This document shows positions 1 through 7,077 of a DNA stretch of 7,841 nucleotides, in pieces (the first letter of the stretch is position 1; the number at the start of each line of letters is the position of its first letter). The position numbers were made by a program, and so were the translations under genes. The stretch spans positions 1-7,841 of the forward strand of contig JAOULV010000053.1 of assembly GCA_029881835.1 (NCBI GenBank), in the 5' to 3' direction. The notes beneath the pieces are model-generated. The model had not been told where the DNA came from. It saw nothing but the letters and a program-made list of their open reading frames with translations, and searched no databases. Origin of the DNA: Rhodospirillaceae bacterium (lineage in GTDB: Bacteria > Pseudomonadota > Alphaproteobacteria > Rhodospirillales > Magnetovibrionaceae).

Positions 1-121
1 AGGCAACGACATTACGCCCAAGTTTATGGAATACCTGACCCCGCTTTTGGGAAATAACCTGCCGCAGGTTTCAAGGCTGGATATGTCTAACAAGGTAAAG
101 AAAATACTCAATAAAAAATAA
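1..121 (+). CDS. C-terminal end of a probable PPi-dependent 6-phosphofructokinase (5' truncated)
   Basis: An open frame enters from the left edge (first full codon at position 2) and ends at TAA 119-121, giving 39 residues. The tail reads GNDITPKFMEYLTPLLG followed by a basic end (KVKKILNKK). The pattern of Asn-Asp-[IV]-Thr-Pro, an aromatic residue, then Tyr-Leu-x-Pro-Leu-[LV]-Gly and a Leu-Pro stretch resembles, from memory, the C-termini of pyrophosphate-dependent phosphofructokinases (Pfp). These interconvert fructose 6-phosphate and fructose 1,6-bisphosphate using PPi. No catalytic motif lies inside the window, so the assignment rests on a short tail only and could be wrong; the reading frame itself is well supported by the terminator that follows 15 bases after the stop. 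The gene is convergent with everything else in the window. Confidence 0.5.
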   Translation, partial: GNDITPKFMEYLTPLLGNNLPQVSRLDMSNKVKKILNKK

Positions 122-136
122 ATCAACTTTGTCGAT

Positions 137-174
137 AAAAAAACCGCTTCTCGATTATGGGAAGCGGTTTTTTT
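137..174. terminator. Bidirectional Rho-independent terminator
   Basis: CCGCTTC (144-150) pairs perfectly with GAAGCGG (161-167) around a 10-base loop. Seven A residues (137-143) lie on the left and eight T residues (168-175) on the right, so the hairpin carries a U tract when read in either direction. It sits between the stop of the plus-strand gene (121) and the stop of the convergent Sel1-repeat gene (208), as expected for a shared terminator of two converging transcripts. Confidence 0.9.
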
Positions 175-207
175 TATTGCCACACCTAAACACTATGCAG
201 CCAAATT

Positions 208-969
208 CTAACTACAACCCTTGGCTGACTTTACTTCAAGCAACCCATCAAGGCGCCGACCAATATCATCTAATGCAATATCCCCTGAAGGGTACAATAT
301 AACCAAACTTGACCACCTTATTGCACCGCTTGCTGTATAGAGTTCTTTTGCGCTGTTTTTGTTTTTAATATTATTTTTAAAATCTTTTGCTTCTTTAATT
401 TGCAATTTTATAACCGGGCACGAAGTCTTGTGTTCGTTGGCGGGCCTGCCATCAATTAGTGTTACCTTCGACCATTTATCGGCTATGGCTTGCGCCTTTA
501 TCCTTGTTTCATCGGAAAGTTCTTTTCTAAGTTTTTTTGCAAGGGATAGGCCAGCCTTACTTCCCCTTGCCGCAGAAATAATTGCCCATTTAAGCGCTGC
601 TTCCGGGTTTTTTTCAACCCCGGAACCCATTGCGTACATACCAGCAATTGAATACTGAGCCGACCAATGGTCTTTTTCTGCCGCTTTAAGAATGTACTTA
701 AATGCCAATTCCGGATCCTTTGCGACGCCCCCAAATCCGTTGCGAAGAATTATGCCGAGCAAAAATTCTGAAAAAGTATTACCTTCATCTGCAATTGGGG
801 TGAGTATGCGAACAGCCGACTTATAATCATCGGCTTTCATTGCTTGTTGTGCCTTTTTAATTTCCGCAATTGTTTCGCTATTGGATCTGGCAAAAGATTC
901 CGTCGAAACAAGAAAAAACCCAGCCAACAACAAAGTAAAAAGGTGTCTAGAAAATATAAATCGCAACAT
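208..969 (-). CDS. Secreted Sel1-repeat (TPR-like) protein of unknown function
   Basis: This is a 253-residue protein with a signal peptide: basic n-region (R3, R8), hydrophobic core at about residues 10-21, and a likely signal peptidase I site after the SFA at 25-27, so it should be periplasmic or secreted. Residues about 65-99 and 102-137 are two Sel1-like repeats (LG..L.NGFGGVAKD..LAFKYILKAAE and AGMYAMGSGVEKN.EAALKWAI), with degenerate half-repeats on both sides (about 47-63 and 137-165). Such alpha-alpha superhelices bind proteins or peptides; many lie in envelope assembly or stress pathways, but nothing here names a partner. The last 80 residues are unlike Sel1 repeats: beta-prone (WSSLVILYPSGDIALDDIG), with the mature protein's only two cysteines, C184 and C252, which could form a disulfide. 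ATG is preceded by GGGGG (974-978) four bases upstream. The gene is noticeably AT-richer than recJ beside it. Confidence 0.8.
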   Translation of the reverse strand: MLRFIFSRHLFTLLLAGFFLVSTESFARSNSETIAEIKKAQQAMKADDYKSAVRILTPIADEGNTFSEFLLGIILRNGFGGVAKDPELAFKYILKAAEKDHWSAQYSIAGMYAMGSGVEKNPEAALKWAIISAARGSKAGLSLAKKLRKELSDETRIKAQAIADKWSKVTLIDGRPANEHKTSCPVIKLQIKEAKDFKNNIKNKNSAKELYTASGAIRWSSLVILYPSGDIALDDIGRRLDGLLEVKSAKGCS

Positions 970-997
970 TGCGCCCCCATATAGTTTTCTTAAAAAA

Positions 998-1003
998 ATT
1001 ATA
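998..1003 (-). promoter_or_regulatory. Candidate -10 element of the Sel1-repeat gene
   Basis: A perfect TATAAT on the minus strand in the 55-bp gap between recJ and the Sel1-repeat gene. Initiation about seven bases downstream would give a leader of roughly 20 bases containing the GGGGG ribosome-binding site. No good TTGACA-like -35 box lies 16-18 bp upstream, and the region is simply AT-rich, so this is only a candidate. Confidence 0.35.
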
Positions 1004-1024
1004 AAATGTGATTAAAGTGCCCTA

Positions 1025-2848
1025 TCACCACGCAGGCGCGGCGTCTTCGACAATCAATTGCGCGCTTTCGCGCCCCTGCCATTCATTTATTCTTAGCTTG
1101 CCCGCCACATGAAACGGTTTGCCGCCATGGCCCAGCAATCCGGGCCCAAGGTCGGAATCTTGTGCCCTGAAGGCAATCCCGGTTAGGCGGTTGCCGGCTT
1201 CATCAACCATTACCAACCTAACGTGGCTTTGGTCCGCCCCCACCGGGCGGGCTTCGACAAAGCGGGTGTTTTTAATAATAAACCTTGGCTCGGCATTGCC
1301 GACCCCAAACGGGGCAACACTTTCCAAACTTTTGACCAAGTGAGTATTGGCCCCGCCCAGTGCTATCATTCCATCAAAAACCAGCCCCGGTGGTGGCGGG
1401 TTATCGCCGATGGCTTCTCGCATTTTTTTGGCAATAAATTCTTCTAATTTTTTTAAGTTTTCACGCAACAGGCTAAACCCCGCGGCCATGGCGTGACCGC
1501 CACCTTTTTCTATCAATCCAGCCTGCCTAGCGGCAATAACGGCCGAGCCTAAATCCGCGCCATAAACCGAACGCGCAGATGCGGTGCCGACATCACCTGT
1601 AAAACCAATTACCGCCGCCGGGCGGTTAAAGCGGTCTTTCAGGCGTGATGCGACAATGCCAATCACGCCCGGATGCCAGCCATCACCATAGGCCACAACG
1701 AACGGGCCGGGGTCATCATTTTCCATCCGGCCTTCGACCTGTAATATTGCTTGTTCTAACACGCTTGTTTCGATTTCTTGGCGTTCAATATTTAGCTGGT
1801 TTAAACGTGCGGCAATTTCGGACGCTTCGGAAATATCAGTGGTGCTTAAAAGCCGTGTTCCCAGATCAGATGCGCCGACCCGCCCACCGGCATTTATGCG
1901 CGGGCCCAAGACAAAGCCCAAATGATAGGCCGTTGGCGTTTCTTTTATTAAAGATGCGTCCGCTAGTGCCTTAAGCCCAATATTGTTTCGCCCGGCCAAC
2001 ACTTTTAACCCCTGGGCGACCAACGCACGGTTGACCCCCTTTAACGCGACCACATCACAAACGGTGCCCAGCGCCACCACGTCAAGCCAATTGGTTAGGT
2101 CGGGCTCGGTACGATCAGCGCTATACCAGCCCTTTTCCCGCAAGACCCGGTTGACCTGAACACAAAGCAAAAACGTAACCCCTACTGCGGCCATGTGCGT
2201 ATGCGGGCTTTTTTCATCTAAACGTTTGGGGTTAACCACCGCCAAAACATGCGGAAGCGCTGTTTCCGCTTCGTGGTGGTCAACCACCACAACATCAAGC
2301 CCCATATCGCTGGCGGCTTTTAATGGTTCAAACGCGGTTGTACCGCAATCAACGGTTATAACAACCTTTGCGCCCTTGTCTTTTAATTTTTTCATCGCAT
2401 CAATGTTGGGGCCGTAACCTTCTTTTATGCGATCGGGAATATAAACCGTAACCTTGCCGCCTGCGGCGGTTATAAACATTTGCAACAGCGCGCTTGAGGT
2501 GGCGCCATCAACATCATAATCACCGAACACACCGATTAATTCACCGTTGATTATTCCATCGGCAACACGGGTGGCGGCTTTTTCCATATCAAGCAAATGG
2601 GCGGGATTGGGAAGATGGGTTTTTAATTTTGGCTCAAGAAAATCTTCGGCTTCATCAAGCCCGATGCCCCGTCTGGCCAAAACGCCGCCAACAATTTCAG
2701 GAACGCCAAGGCGTTGGGAAATGGCCATGGCTAAGCGTTCATCGGTTCCCCTGACGGTCCAGCGCCGATTGCTGAGCGATAATTTACCCCCAAGCGGGTC
2801 GGTATCCGCGTTACTTGCTGGCCTATTTTCTGGCCTATTTTCTGGCAT
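1025..2848 (-). CDS. recJ: Single-stranded-DNA-specific 5'-3' exonuclease RecJ
   Basis: A 607-residue member of the DHH phosphoesterase superfamily, of usual RecJ length. The family's metal-binding motifs are all present: GDYDVDG (109-115), VDCGT (166-170), DHH (190-192) and LGTVCDVV (260-267). The linker motif GPRINAGGR (315-323) follows, then the DHHA1 half with GWHPGVIGIVASRL (390-403), SARS (424-427) and GGGHAMAAGF (449-458). The OB-fold region follows, with APFGVGNAEP (512-521). RecJ degrades 5'-ended single strands in recombination, mismatch and base-excision repair using Mn2+/Mg2+; all key residues look intact, so it should be active. ATG has a good GGAAGG (2856-2861) seven bases upstream. 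It lies 24 bp after hom on the same strand and is probably cotranscribed. The first codons contain a 12-bp tandem duplication (PENR PENR). Confidence 0.97.
   Translation of the reverse strand: MPENRPENRPASNADTDPLGGKLSLSNRRWTVRGTDERLAMAISQRLGVPEIVGGVLARRGIGLDEAEDFLEPKLKTHLPNPAHLLDMEKAATRVADGIINGELIGVFGDYDVDGATSSALLQMFITAAGGKVTVYIPDRIKEGYGPNIDAMKKLKDKGAKVVITVDCGTTAFEPLKAASDMGLDVVVVDHHEAETALPHVLAVVNPKRLDEKSPHTHMAAVGVTFLLCVQVNRVLREKGWYSADRTEPDLTNWLDVVALGTVCDVVALKGVNRALVAQGLKVLAGRNNIGLKALADASLIKETPTAYHLGFVLGPRINAGGRVGASDLGTRLLSTTDISEASEIAARLNQLNIERQEIETSVLEQAILQVEGRMENDDPGPFVVAYGDGWHPGVIGIVASRLKDRFNRPAAVIGFTGDVGTASARSVYGADLGSAVIAARQAGLIEKGGGHAMAAGFSLLRENLKKLEEFIAKKMREAIGDNPPPPGLVFDGMIALGGANTHLVKSLESVAPFGVGNAEPRFIIKNTRFVEARPVGADQSHVRLVMVDEAGNRLTGIAFRAQDSDLGPGLLGHGGKPFHVAGKLRINEWQGRESAQLIVEDAAPAW
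2819..2842. repeat. 12-bp tandem duplication in the 5' end of recJ
   Basis: Two perfect, adjacent copies of TGGCCTATTTTC (plus-strand sense) at 2819-2830 and 2831-2842, followed by a partial third TGGC. The unit is four codons long, so it stays in frame and encodes PENR-PENR right after the initiator Met of RecJ. It looks like a replication-slippage duplication in the non-conserved N-terminus. Confidence 0.9.
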
Positions 2849-2872
2849 AGAAAAGCCTTCCGGAATAGATGG

Positions 2873-4162
2873 CTAAAAATCCTCGATGCGTATCATGCAT
2901 GGCGCTTCGGTAACGTTTTCTAGCTTTGCTATCTTGTTTAGCGCATTTGCCATGTTTGCTTCGGCGGTATCGTGGGTGGTTATCACTGCCGGAACCGCTT
3001 CGCCCGGGTCGCGAACGCGCTGCAGTAACGATTCAATCGATACTTGATAGTCGCGCAAAATATTGGCGACATCGGCAAACACGCCCGGTTTATCAACCAA
3101 CATCAAGCGCACATAATATGCACCAACCCTATCAGCCATTGGGCTGGTTGGAAGGTTTTCAAGCTCGCCAACCGGTAACGCAAAGGTTGGAACGGAAATA
3201 CCGCGCGCGATATCAACAATATCGGCCACCACGGCAGATGCGGTCGGCCCCTCGCCGGCACCGCGACCTTCTTGCATTATGGTATCAACCGCATCGCCAT
3301 CACAAACAACCGCATTAAATACGCCCTCAACCGTGGCGATAGGCGACTTAACCGAAACCATGCACGGGTGAACGCGCTGTTCAATTGTGCCATTGCTGCG
3401 CGAAGCAATACCCAACAGCTTTATTTTATAACCAAGCTCGGTTGCGAACTGGATATCAATATCGCTTACGCGGCTTATGCCCTCAATATGGACAGATGAA
3501 AAATCAACCTTGCTGCCGAACGAAACCGAAGCGAGTATCGCAAGCTTGTGCGCGGCATCAATGCCATCAATGTCAAAGCTAGGGTCGGCTTCGGCATAAC
3601 CTAGCTTTTGTGCATCGCTAAGCACATCGTTAAATGCCCGCCCGCTTTCGCGCATGGTGGTAAGAATGTAATTGCAGGTTCCGTTTAAAATGCCATAAAC
3701 GCGCGAAATAGAATTTGCCGCCATTCCTTCACGGATTGTTTTTATAATTGGTATGCCGCCCGCTACCGCGGCTTCGTAATTAAGTGACAGGCCTTTGCTT
3801 TCGGCAAGTTGGGCAAGTTCAAAACCATGGTGTGCAATAAGCGCTTTGTTGGCGGTAACAACGTGTTTTCCTGATTGAAGCGCTGCCATGACCGCATCTT
3901 TAGCCACCCCTTCGGAACCGCCGATAAGTTCAACAAACACATCGGCGTTGGAACCCTGCGCCATTTGGGCAGCATCGGAAAACCATTCATATGATGATAA
4001 ATCCACCCCGCGGTCTTTTTCTGAGCGTGCCGAAACCGCGACAATTTCCACCGGACAACCGCAACGCTTTGCCAGTACATCTGCGTGGGATTGCAAAACC
4101 TTGACGGTGCCAACACCAACCGTTCCCAATCCGGCAATAGCAATTTTTAACGCTGAAGACAT
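2873..4162 (-). CDS. hom: Homoserine dehydrogenase with C-terminal ACT domain
   Basis: This 429-residue enzyme reduces L-aspartate 4-semialdehyde to L-homoserine with NAD(P)H, the committed branch toward threonine and methionine in the cytoplasm. The N-terminus is a Rossmann fold with GLGTVGVGTV (11-20). TANKALIA (103-110) carries the catalytic lysine K106. GILNGTCNYILT (157-168) and the substrate-binding segment AEADPSFDIDGIDAAHK (190-206) hold the conserved acidic residues and K206. Residues about 348-425 form an ACT domain (YYVRLMLVDKPGVFADVA...), which in this family mediates threonine feedback inhibition. The length is typical of monofunctional bacterial Hom; there is no fused aspartokinase. 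The ATG shares one base with the TAA of alaC (TAATG, 4160-4164), and GGAG (4171-4174) lies eight bases upstream, so translation is likely coupled. recJ follows 24 bp downstream. Confidence 0.97.
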   Translation of the reverse strand: MSSALKIAIAGLGTVGVGTVKVLQSHADVLAKRCGCPVEIVAVSARSEKDRGVDLSSYEWFSDAAQMAQGSNADVFVELIGGSEGVAKDAVMAALQSGKHVVTANKALIAHHGFELAQLAESKGLSLNYEAAVAGGIPIIKTIREGMAANSISRVYGILNGTCNYILTTMRESGRAFNDVLSDAQKLGYAEADPSFDIDGIDAAHKLAILASVSFGSKVDFSSVHIEGISRVSDIDIQFATELGYKIKLLGIASRSNGTIEQRVHPCMVSVKSPIATVEGVFNAVVCDGDAVDTIMQEGRGAGEGPTASAVVADIVDIARGISVPTFALPVGELENLPTSPMADRVGAYYVRLMLVDKPGVFADVANILRDYQVSIESLLQRVRDPGEAVPAVITTHDTAEANMANALNKIAKLENVTEAPCMIRIEDF

Positions 4163-5385
4163 TATCTTGACTCCGCGCGTTTTCTCTCGGCGTCCTCAAT
4201 TACCTTGTCATAATTATCAAGGAACGATTTAACCGAACGAATTGCCTGTCTGGTGCGATGTTTGTTTTCAACCAATGCCAAACGGACAAAACCATCACCG
4301 TGTTCGCCAAAGCCAATTCCCGGCGCCACCGCAACTTGTGCCTCTGAAAGCAACAATTTAGAAAATTCGAGCGAACCCAAATGCGCAAACGCAGGCGGTA
4401 TTGGTGCCCATGCAAACATGGTGGCAGGTGGCGAAGGAATATCCCAGCCCGCACCTTTTAATCCGTCAATCAATACATCGCGGCGTTCTTTGTAAAGCGT
4501 GCGAACACTATCAATGCAATCTTGCGGGCCGTTAAGCGCCGCCGTCGCCGCAACCTGAATTGGGGTAAAGGCACCATAATCAAGGTACGATTTAATTCTG
4601 GTTAGTGCCGCAATAAGTTCACGGTTGCCGGCGGCAAAGCCAATGCGCCAACCCGGCATGGAATATGTTTTAGACATAGAGGTAAATTCAACCGCCACGT
4701 CCTTGGCGCCCTTGACCTGCAAAATAGATGGTGGCGGGTTACCGTCAAAATATATTTCCGAATAAGCAAGGTCGGATAAAACATAAATTTGATGATGACG
4801 GCAAAAATCCACAACCCGTTCATAAAAACCAATATCCACAACCTCTGAGGTTGGATTGTTTGGATAATTAATGACCAACATCTTTGGTTTGGGGTGCGAA
4901 TTATTTATCGCAGATTCAAGCGCCGCAAAGAAATTTTCATCCGCGCTGGCAGGAATATTTTGCACCGACGCTTCAGCAATAACAAAGCCGAACTGATGGA
5001 TTGGGTAGCTGGGGTTGGGCACAAGAATAACATCACCGGGGCTGGTAACGGCGCTGGCAAGGTTAGCTAACCCCTCTTTCGAGCCAAGGGTTACTATTGC
5101 TTCTTTTTCCGGATCTAGGCTTACGCCGAAACGCCGCTCGTAATAAGCAACAAACGCTTTACGCAGACCGGGAATGCCACGGGAATTCGAATAACCATGG
5201 GTTTTTGGGTTTTTTACCGTTTCTATTAGCTTATCAACAATGTGCTGGGGCGTTGGCTGGTCGGGGTTGCCCATACCAAAATCAATAATATCCTCGCCAG
5301 CCGCGCGTGCACGCGCCTTCATTGCGTTTACCTCGGCAAACACATATGGCGGCAAGCGCTTTATACGGTGAAATTCGTGTTCCAT
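4162..5385 (-). CDS. alaC: PLP-dependent aminotransferase, AlaC-like (glutamate-pyruvate aminotransferase)
   Basis: This is a 407-residue fold-type I class I/II aminotransferase that closely follows E. coli AlaC along its whole length: RLPPYVF, GEDIIDFGMGNPD, THGYSNSRGIPGLR, VTLGSKEGL, VPNPSYPIH, RIKSYLDYGAFTP, PGIGFG and QAIR. AlaC makes alanine from pyruvate and glutamate. Counting from the ATG at 5385, K239 in SMSKTY forms the Schiff base, D205 and Y208 (SDLAYS) contact PLP, NNPTS is at 176-180, and R368 (FVRLAL) should bind the substrate carboxylate. A TTG six bases upstream (5391) is in frame and an in-frame TGA lies at 5398-5400, so only these two starts are possible; ATG is preferred, though neither has a convincing Shine-Dalgarno sequence. 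It is first in an operon with hom, so a role supplying aspartate-family metabolism is also possible; LL-diaminopimelate aminotransferase is a related alternative. Confidence 0.9.
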   Translation of the reverse strand: MEHEFHRIKRLPPYVFAEVNAMKARARAAGEDIIDFGMGNPDQPTPQHIVDKLIETVKNPKTHGYSNSRGIPGLRKAFVAYYERRFGVSLDPEKEAIVTLGSKEGLANLASAVTSPGDVILVPNPSYPIHQFGFVIAEASVQNIPASADENFFAALESAINNSHPKPKMLVINYPNNPTSEVVDIGFYERVVDFCRHHQIYVLSDLAYSEIYFDGNPPPSILQVKGAKDVAVEFTSMSKTYSMPGWRIGFAAGNRELIAALTRIKSYLDYGAFTPIQVAATAALNGPQDCIDSVRTLYKERRDVLIDGLKGAGWDIPSPPATMFAWAPIPPAFAHLGSLEFSKLLLSEAQVAVAPGIGFGEHGDGFVRLALVENKHRTRQAIRSVKSFLDNYDKVIEDAERKRAESR

Positions 5386-5429
5386 TATCAAGTTTTGTCA
5401 GATGGCGGCAGGTTTAACAAGGGGGAATC

Positions 5430-5435
5430 AGTATA
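5430..5435 (-). promoter_or_regulatory. Candidate -10 element upstream of alaC-hom-recJ
   Basis: TATACT on the minus strand lies 44 bp before the alaC ATG in the 87-bp gap after the OmpA gene, the only place a promoter specific to this operon could sit. The -35 position falls in a G-rich stretch without a TTGACA match, so support is positional plus a good -10 hexamer only. Confidence 0.3.
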
Positions 5436-5472
5436 AAGCCGCATCCCCGCCCCCCATTGCGTTAATTGCGCT

Positions 5473-6705
5473 TTAAGGTGCTAAATATATCTCAACCCTG
5501 CGGTTTCCGGCCTCGCCAGATGGCATTACCTCAAAATAAAGCGGAACCGTATCCGACACCGCATGAACCCTAAGCTGGCTTTCGGGCACGCCCGCATCTT
5601 TAAGTGCGCCCGCTACCCGGTTTGCCCGGGCGGTTGATATTTGAAAATTGGTCATGGCGTGCTCGACATAATCCATGTCCGAGGTTCTTGAGCTGGCATG
5701 ACCAACCACAAACAATGAACCACCGCGTTCGCGCAACAATTGGGCCGAAGCGGCAACAATGCTGCTATCGCGTGAATTCAGGCTATCTGAATTATTGTCA
5801 AAATAGATGGTGGCGACCCTCAGCATACCGCCGACATTAGGCGAGCCGGCTTCTCCGCTGGTGGTATTGCCGGGAACCGGAAACTGTACGGATGAACCAG
5901 CCGAAGCCGCACCTGGTGCCACTGATGTCATTGGCGCCATTGATGTTTGGGCAGAAGAAGAAGGAACAAATGGATCTTCAACGCCGTCTGATGAAATAAC
6001 GACGGTATTAAATGTTGCGCGCTCACCCATTTGATTTGCGCTAGCGCGCACCTGCAGGTCGGGTTCGGGCGGTGGGGCTTCGTTTGAAATGCGCGGCTGA
6101 ATAATTGATGCCGGGCCGGTATCAACTGGCGCTTTGGGTGCGTTAAATACAGGTTCCGCCGGTGGAGCCTCAGCCATGCGTGTGCTTGGCATTGCATCTG
6201 CATCTGGGGCTGGCGGGGTTGGCGCGCTTACGGGTTGCTGCCTGATAATTGGTTGTGGCGCTGGCTGTGCGGGCGTAACCGCAACCGCCGGGGCCGAAGC
6301 GGGTGGCGGGGCTTCGTCTATTTTTGTGGCACCGGCAGAGAGATAATCAGTAGGCTCGCTTTGGCGCTGAATTGGGGGTGATGCATAATTGCCAGAAGAC
6401 GTATCCGCTGAAAGACCGCCACCACCATTAGCCACACCCATGTCGCGATCAGCGGGCTTTGGTGCTGAGGCATCGGCGGAAAGACCTTGGTTGCCATCGG
6501 TCGATGCAGATCCTTCTGGAACGGCCGTGTCGTCTGCGAAGAAATCCCACTTTGTTGGGTTCAGGGAATCAGGAACAGATATTGTCGAACAACCACCAAG
6601 CACCAGCCCAAGGGCGATAACCGCCAGCCCGCTTCTGGCGCTCTTGCTTAAATCCATATTGGCGACGCTATTGTTGCTGCGGCGTGCGGTGCTATTGCTG
6701 TTCAT
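5473..6705 (-). CDS. OmpA-family outer-membrane lipoprotein with long Pro/Ala-rich linker
   Basis: A 410-residue protein. Residues 26-39 hold a hydrophobic segment ending in the lipobox LGGC, so C39 should be lipidated; S40 at +2 suggests outer-membrane sorting. About residues 45-290 are low-complexity and Pro/Ala/Ser-rich, with repeated motifs (GLSAD at 74 and 98; EAPP at 131, 179 and 209), probably a disordered tether across the periplasm. Residues about 293-410 are an OmpA/MotB C-terminal peptidoglycan-binding domain: ATIYFDNNSDSLN (298-310), VVGHASSR (333-340), NFQISTARANRV (353-364) and the terminal NRRVEIYL (401-408). It likely anchors the outer membrane to the wall. The binding loop is divergent: the usual Asp after Gly-His-x is Ser338. 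A lipoprotein-sized start also exists at M17, but AGGGG (6713-6717) seven bases before the first ATG favours the longer form. Neighbouring slyX ends 165 bp upstream, so it probably has its own promoter. Confidence 0.85.
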   Translation of the reverse strand: MNSNSTARRSNNSVANMDLSKSARSGLAVIALGLVLGGCSTISVPDSLNPTKWDFFADDTAVPEGSASTDGNQGLSADASAPKPADRDMGVANGGGGLSADTSSGNYASPPIQRQSEPTDYLSAGATKIDEAPPPASAPAVAVTPAQPAPQPIIRQQPVSAPTPPAPDADAMPSTRMAEAPPAEPVFNAPKAPVDTGPASIIQPRISNEAPPPEPDLQVRASANQMGERATFNTVVISSDGVEDPFVPSSSAQTSMAPMTSVAPGAASAGSSVQFPVPGNTTSGEAGSPNVGGMLRVATIYFDNNSDSLNSRDSSIVAASAQLLRERGGSLFVVGHASSRTSDMDYVEHAMTNFQISTARANRVAGALKDAGVPESQLRVHAVSDTVPLYFEVMPSGEAGNRRVEIYLAP

Positions 6706-6742
6706 TGGGAAGCCCCTGAATAACTATAAGAAATAAAAATAC

Positions 6743-6748
6743 ATACTA
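6743..6748 (-). promoter_or_regulatory. Candidate -10 element of the OmpA lipoprotein gene
   Basis: TAGTAT on the minus strand within the AT-rich 165-bp gap (6706-6870) between slyX and the OmpA lipoprotein gene. It would place the transcript start about 30 bases before the ATG. A second hexamer, TATAGT at 6723-6728, is too close to the ribosome-binding site to be likely. No matching -35 box was found for either. The gap otherwise holds short weak hairpins but no clear terminator for slyX. Confidence 0.2.
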
Positions 6749-6870
6749 TTAATGCCACAGTGGACGGATTTAGTTAAGAATTTTCAAATAATACAGCCTA
6801 AAACTGGCAAAAACCCATTAAAAACGGCATTTTACCCTATTTTTGGGCCCCACAAACCGTATTTATTGGT

Positions 6871-7077
6871 TTAATAATGTGGCGGCTTTTCGTTTGCCGG
6901 CGGGCCTGTGGGGATTTCATCCTCGACCGAGGAAAGCCTGTCTTCCAGCCTTTTTAAGCGCAATTCCAGCAAATCGATTTGTTTCCATTGTTTGGCAACG
7001 GTGTCGGAAAGGTCGGTGTTTTCCTGCACAAGATGGGAAACGGTTTCTTCCAGTTTTTGAATTTTCTCATCGCTCAT
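6871..7077 (-). CDS. slyX: SlyX family protein
   Basis: A 68-residue protein with SlyX architecture: residues 1-52 are a charged heptad-patterned coiled coil (LEETVSHLVQEN, then LLELRLKRLEDRL) and the chain ends in a Pro-rich tail with the family's terminal PPHY. SlyX is a small cytoplasmic protein named from its position by slyD in enterobacteria; its biochemical role is not established. The ATG overlaps the meaB stop as TAATG (7075-7079), indicating translational coupling with meaB. The only upstream purine run is GGGA about 11 bases away, a poor Shine-Dalgarno, which fits reinitiation after meaB. Length and C-terminus agree with the family, so the identification is firm for such a small gene. 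Confidence 0.88.
   Translation of the reverse strand: MSDEKIQKLEETVSHLVQENTDLSDTVAKQWKQIDLLELRLKRLEDRLSSVEDEIPTGPPANEKPPHY

Noticed and set aside
3763..4143. A 126-codon minus-strand frame and several plus-strand frames inside hom
   Set aside because: They overlap a fully conserved homoserine dehydrogenase and their translations show no family features.
6040..6320. Near-repeat GG[TC]GGGGCTTCGT segments within the OmpA lipoprotein gene as a DNA repeat family
   Set aside because: They encode the recurring EAPP motif of the linker and are degenerate and irregularly spaced, so protein low complexity explains them.
5807..6346. Plus-strand open frames opposite the OmpA lipoprotein gene, rich in Gly/Ala
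   Set aside because: They are antisense to the Pro/Ala-rich linker, arise from its skewed composition, and have no ribosome-binding site or recognisable domain.
6755..6763. Palindrome CCACAGTGG upstream of the OmpA lipoprotein gene as a possible operator
   Set aside because: Only four-base arms around one base and no second copy nearby; expected by chance.
6780..6870. Possible Rho-independent terminator after slyX
   Set aside because: Only 3-5 bp stems (such as AAACC/GGTTT) are found and none is followed by a proper T run on the minus strand.
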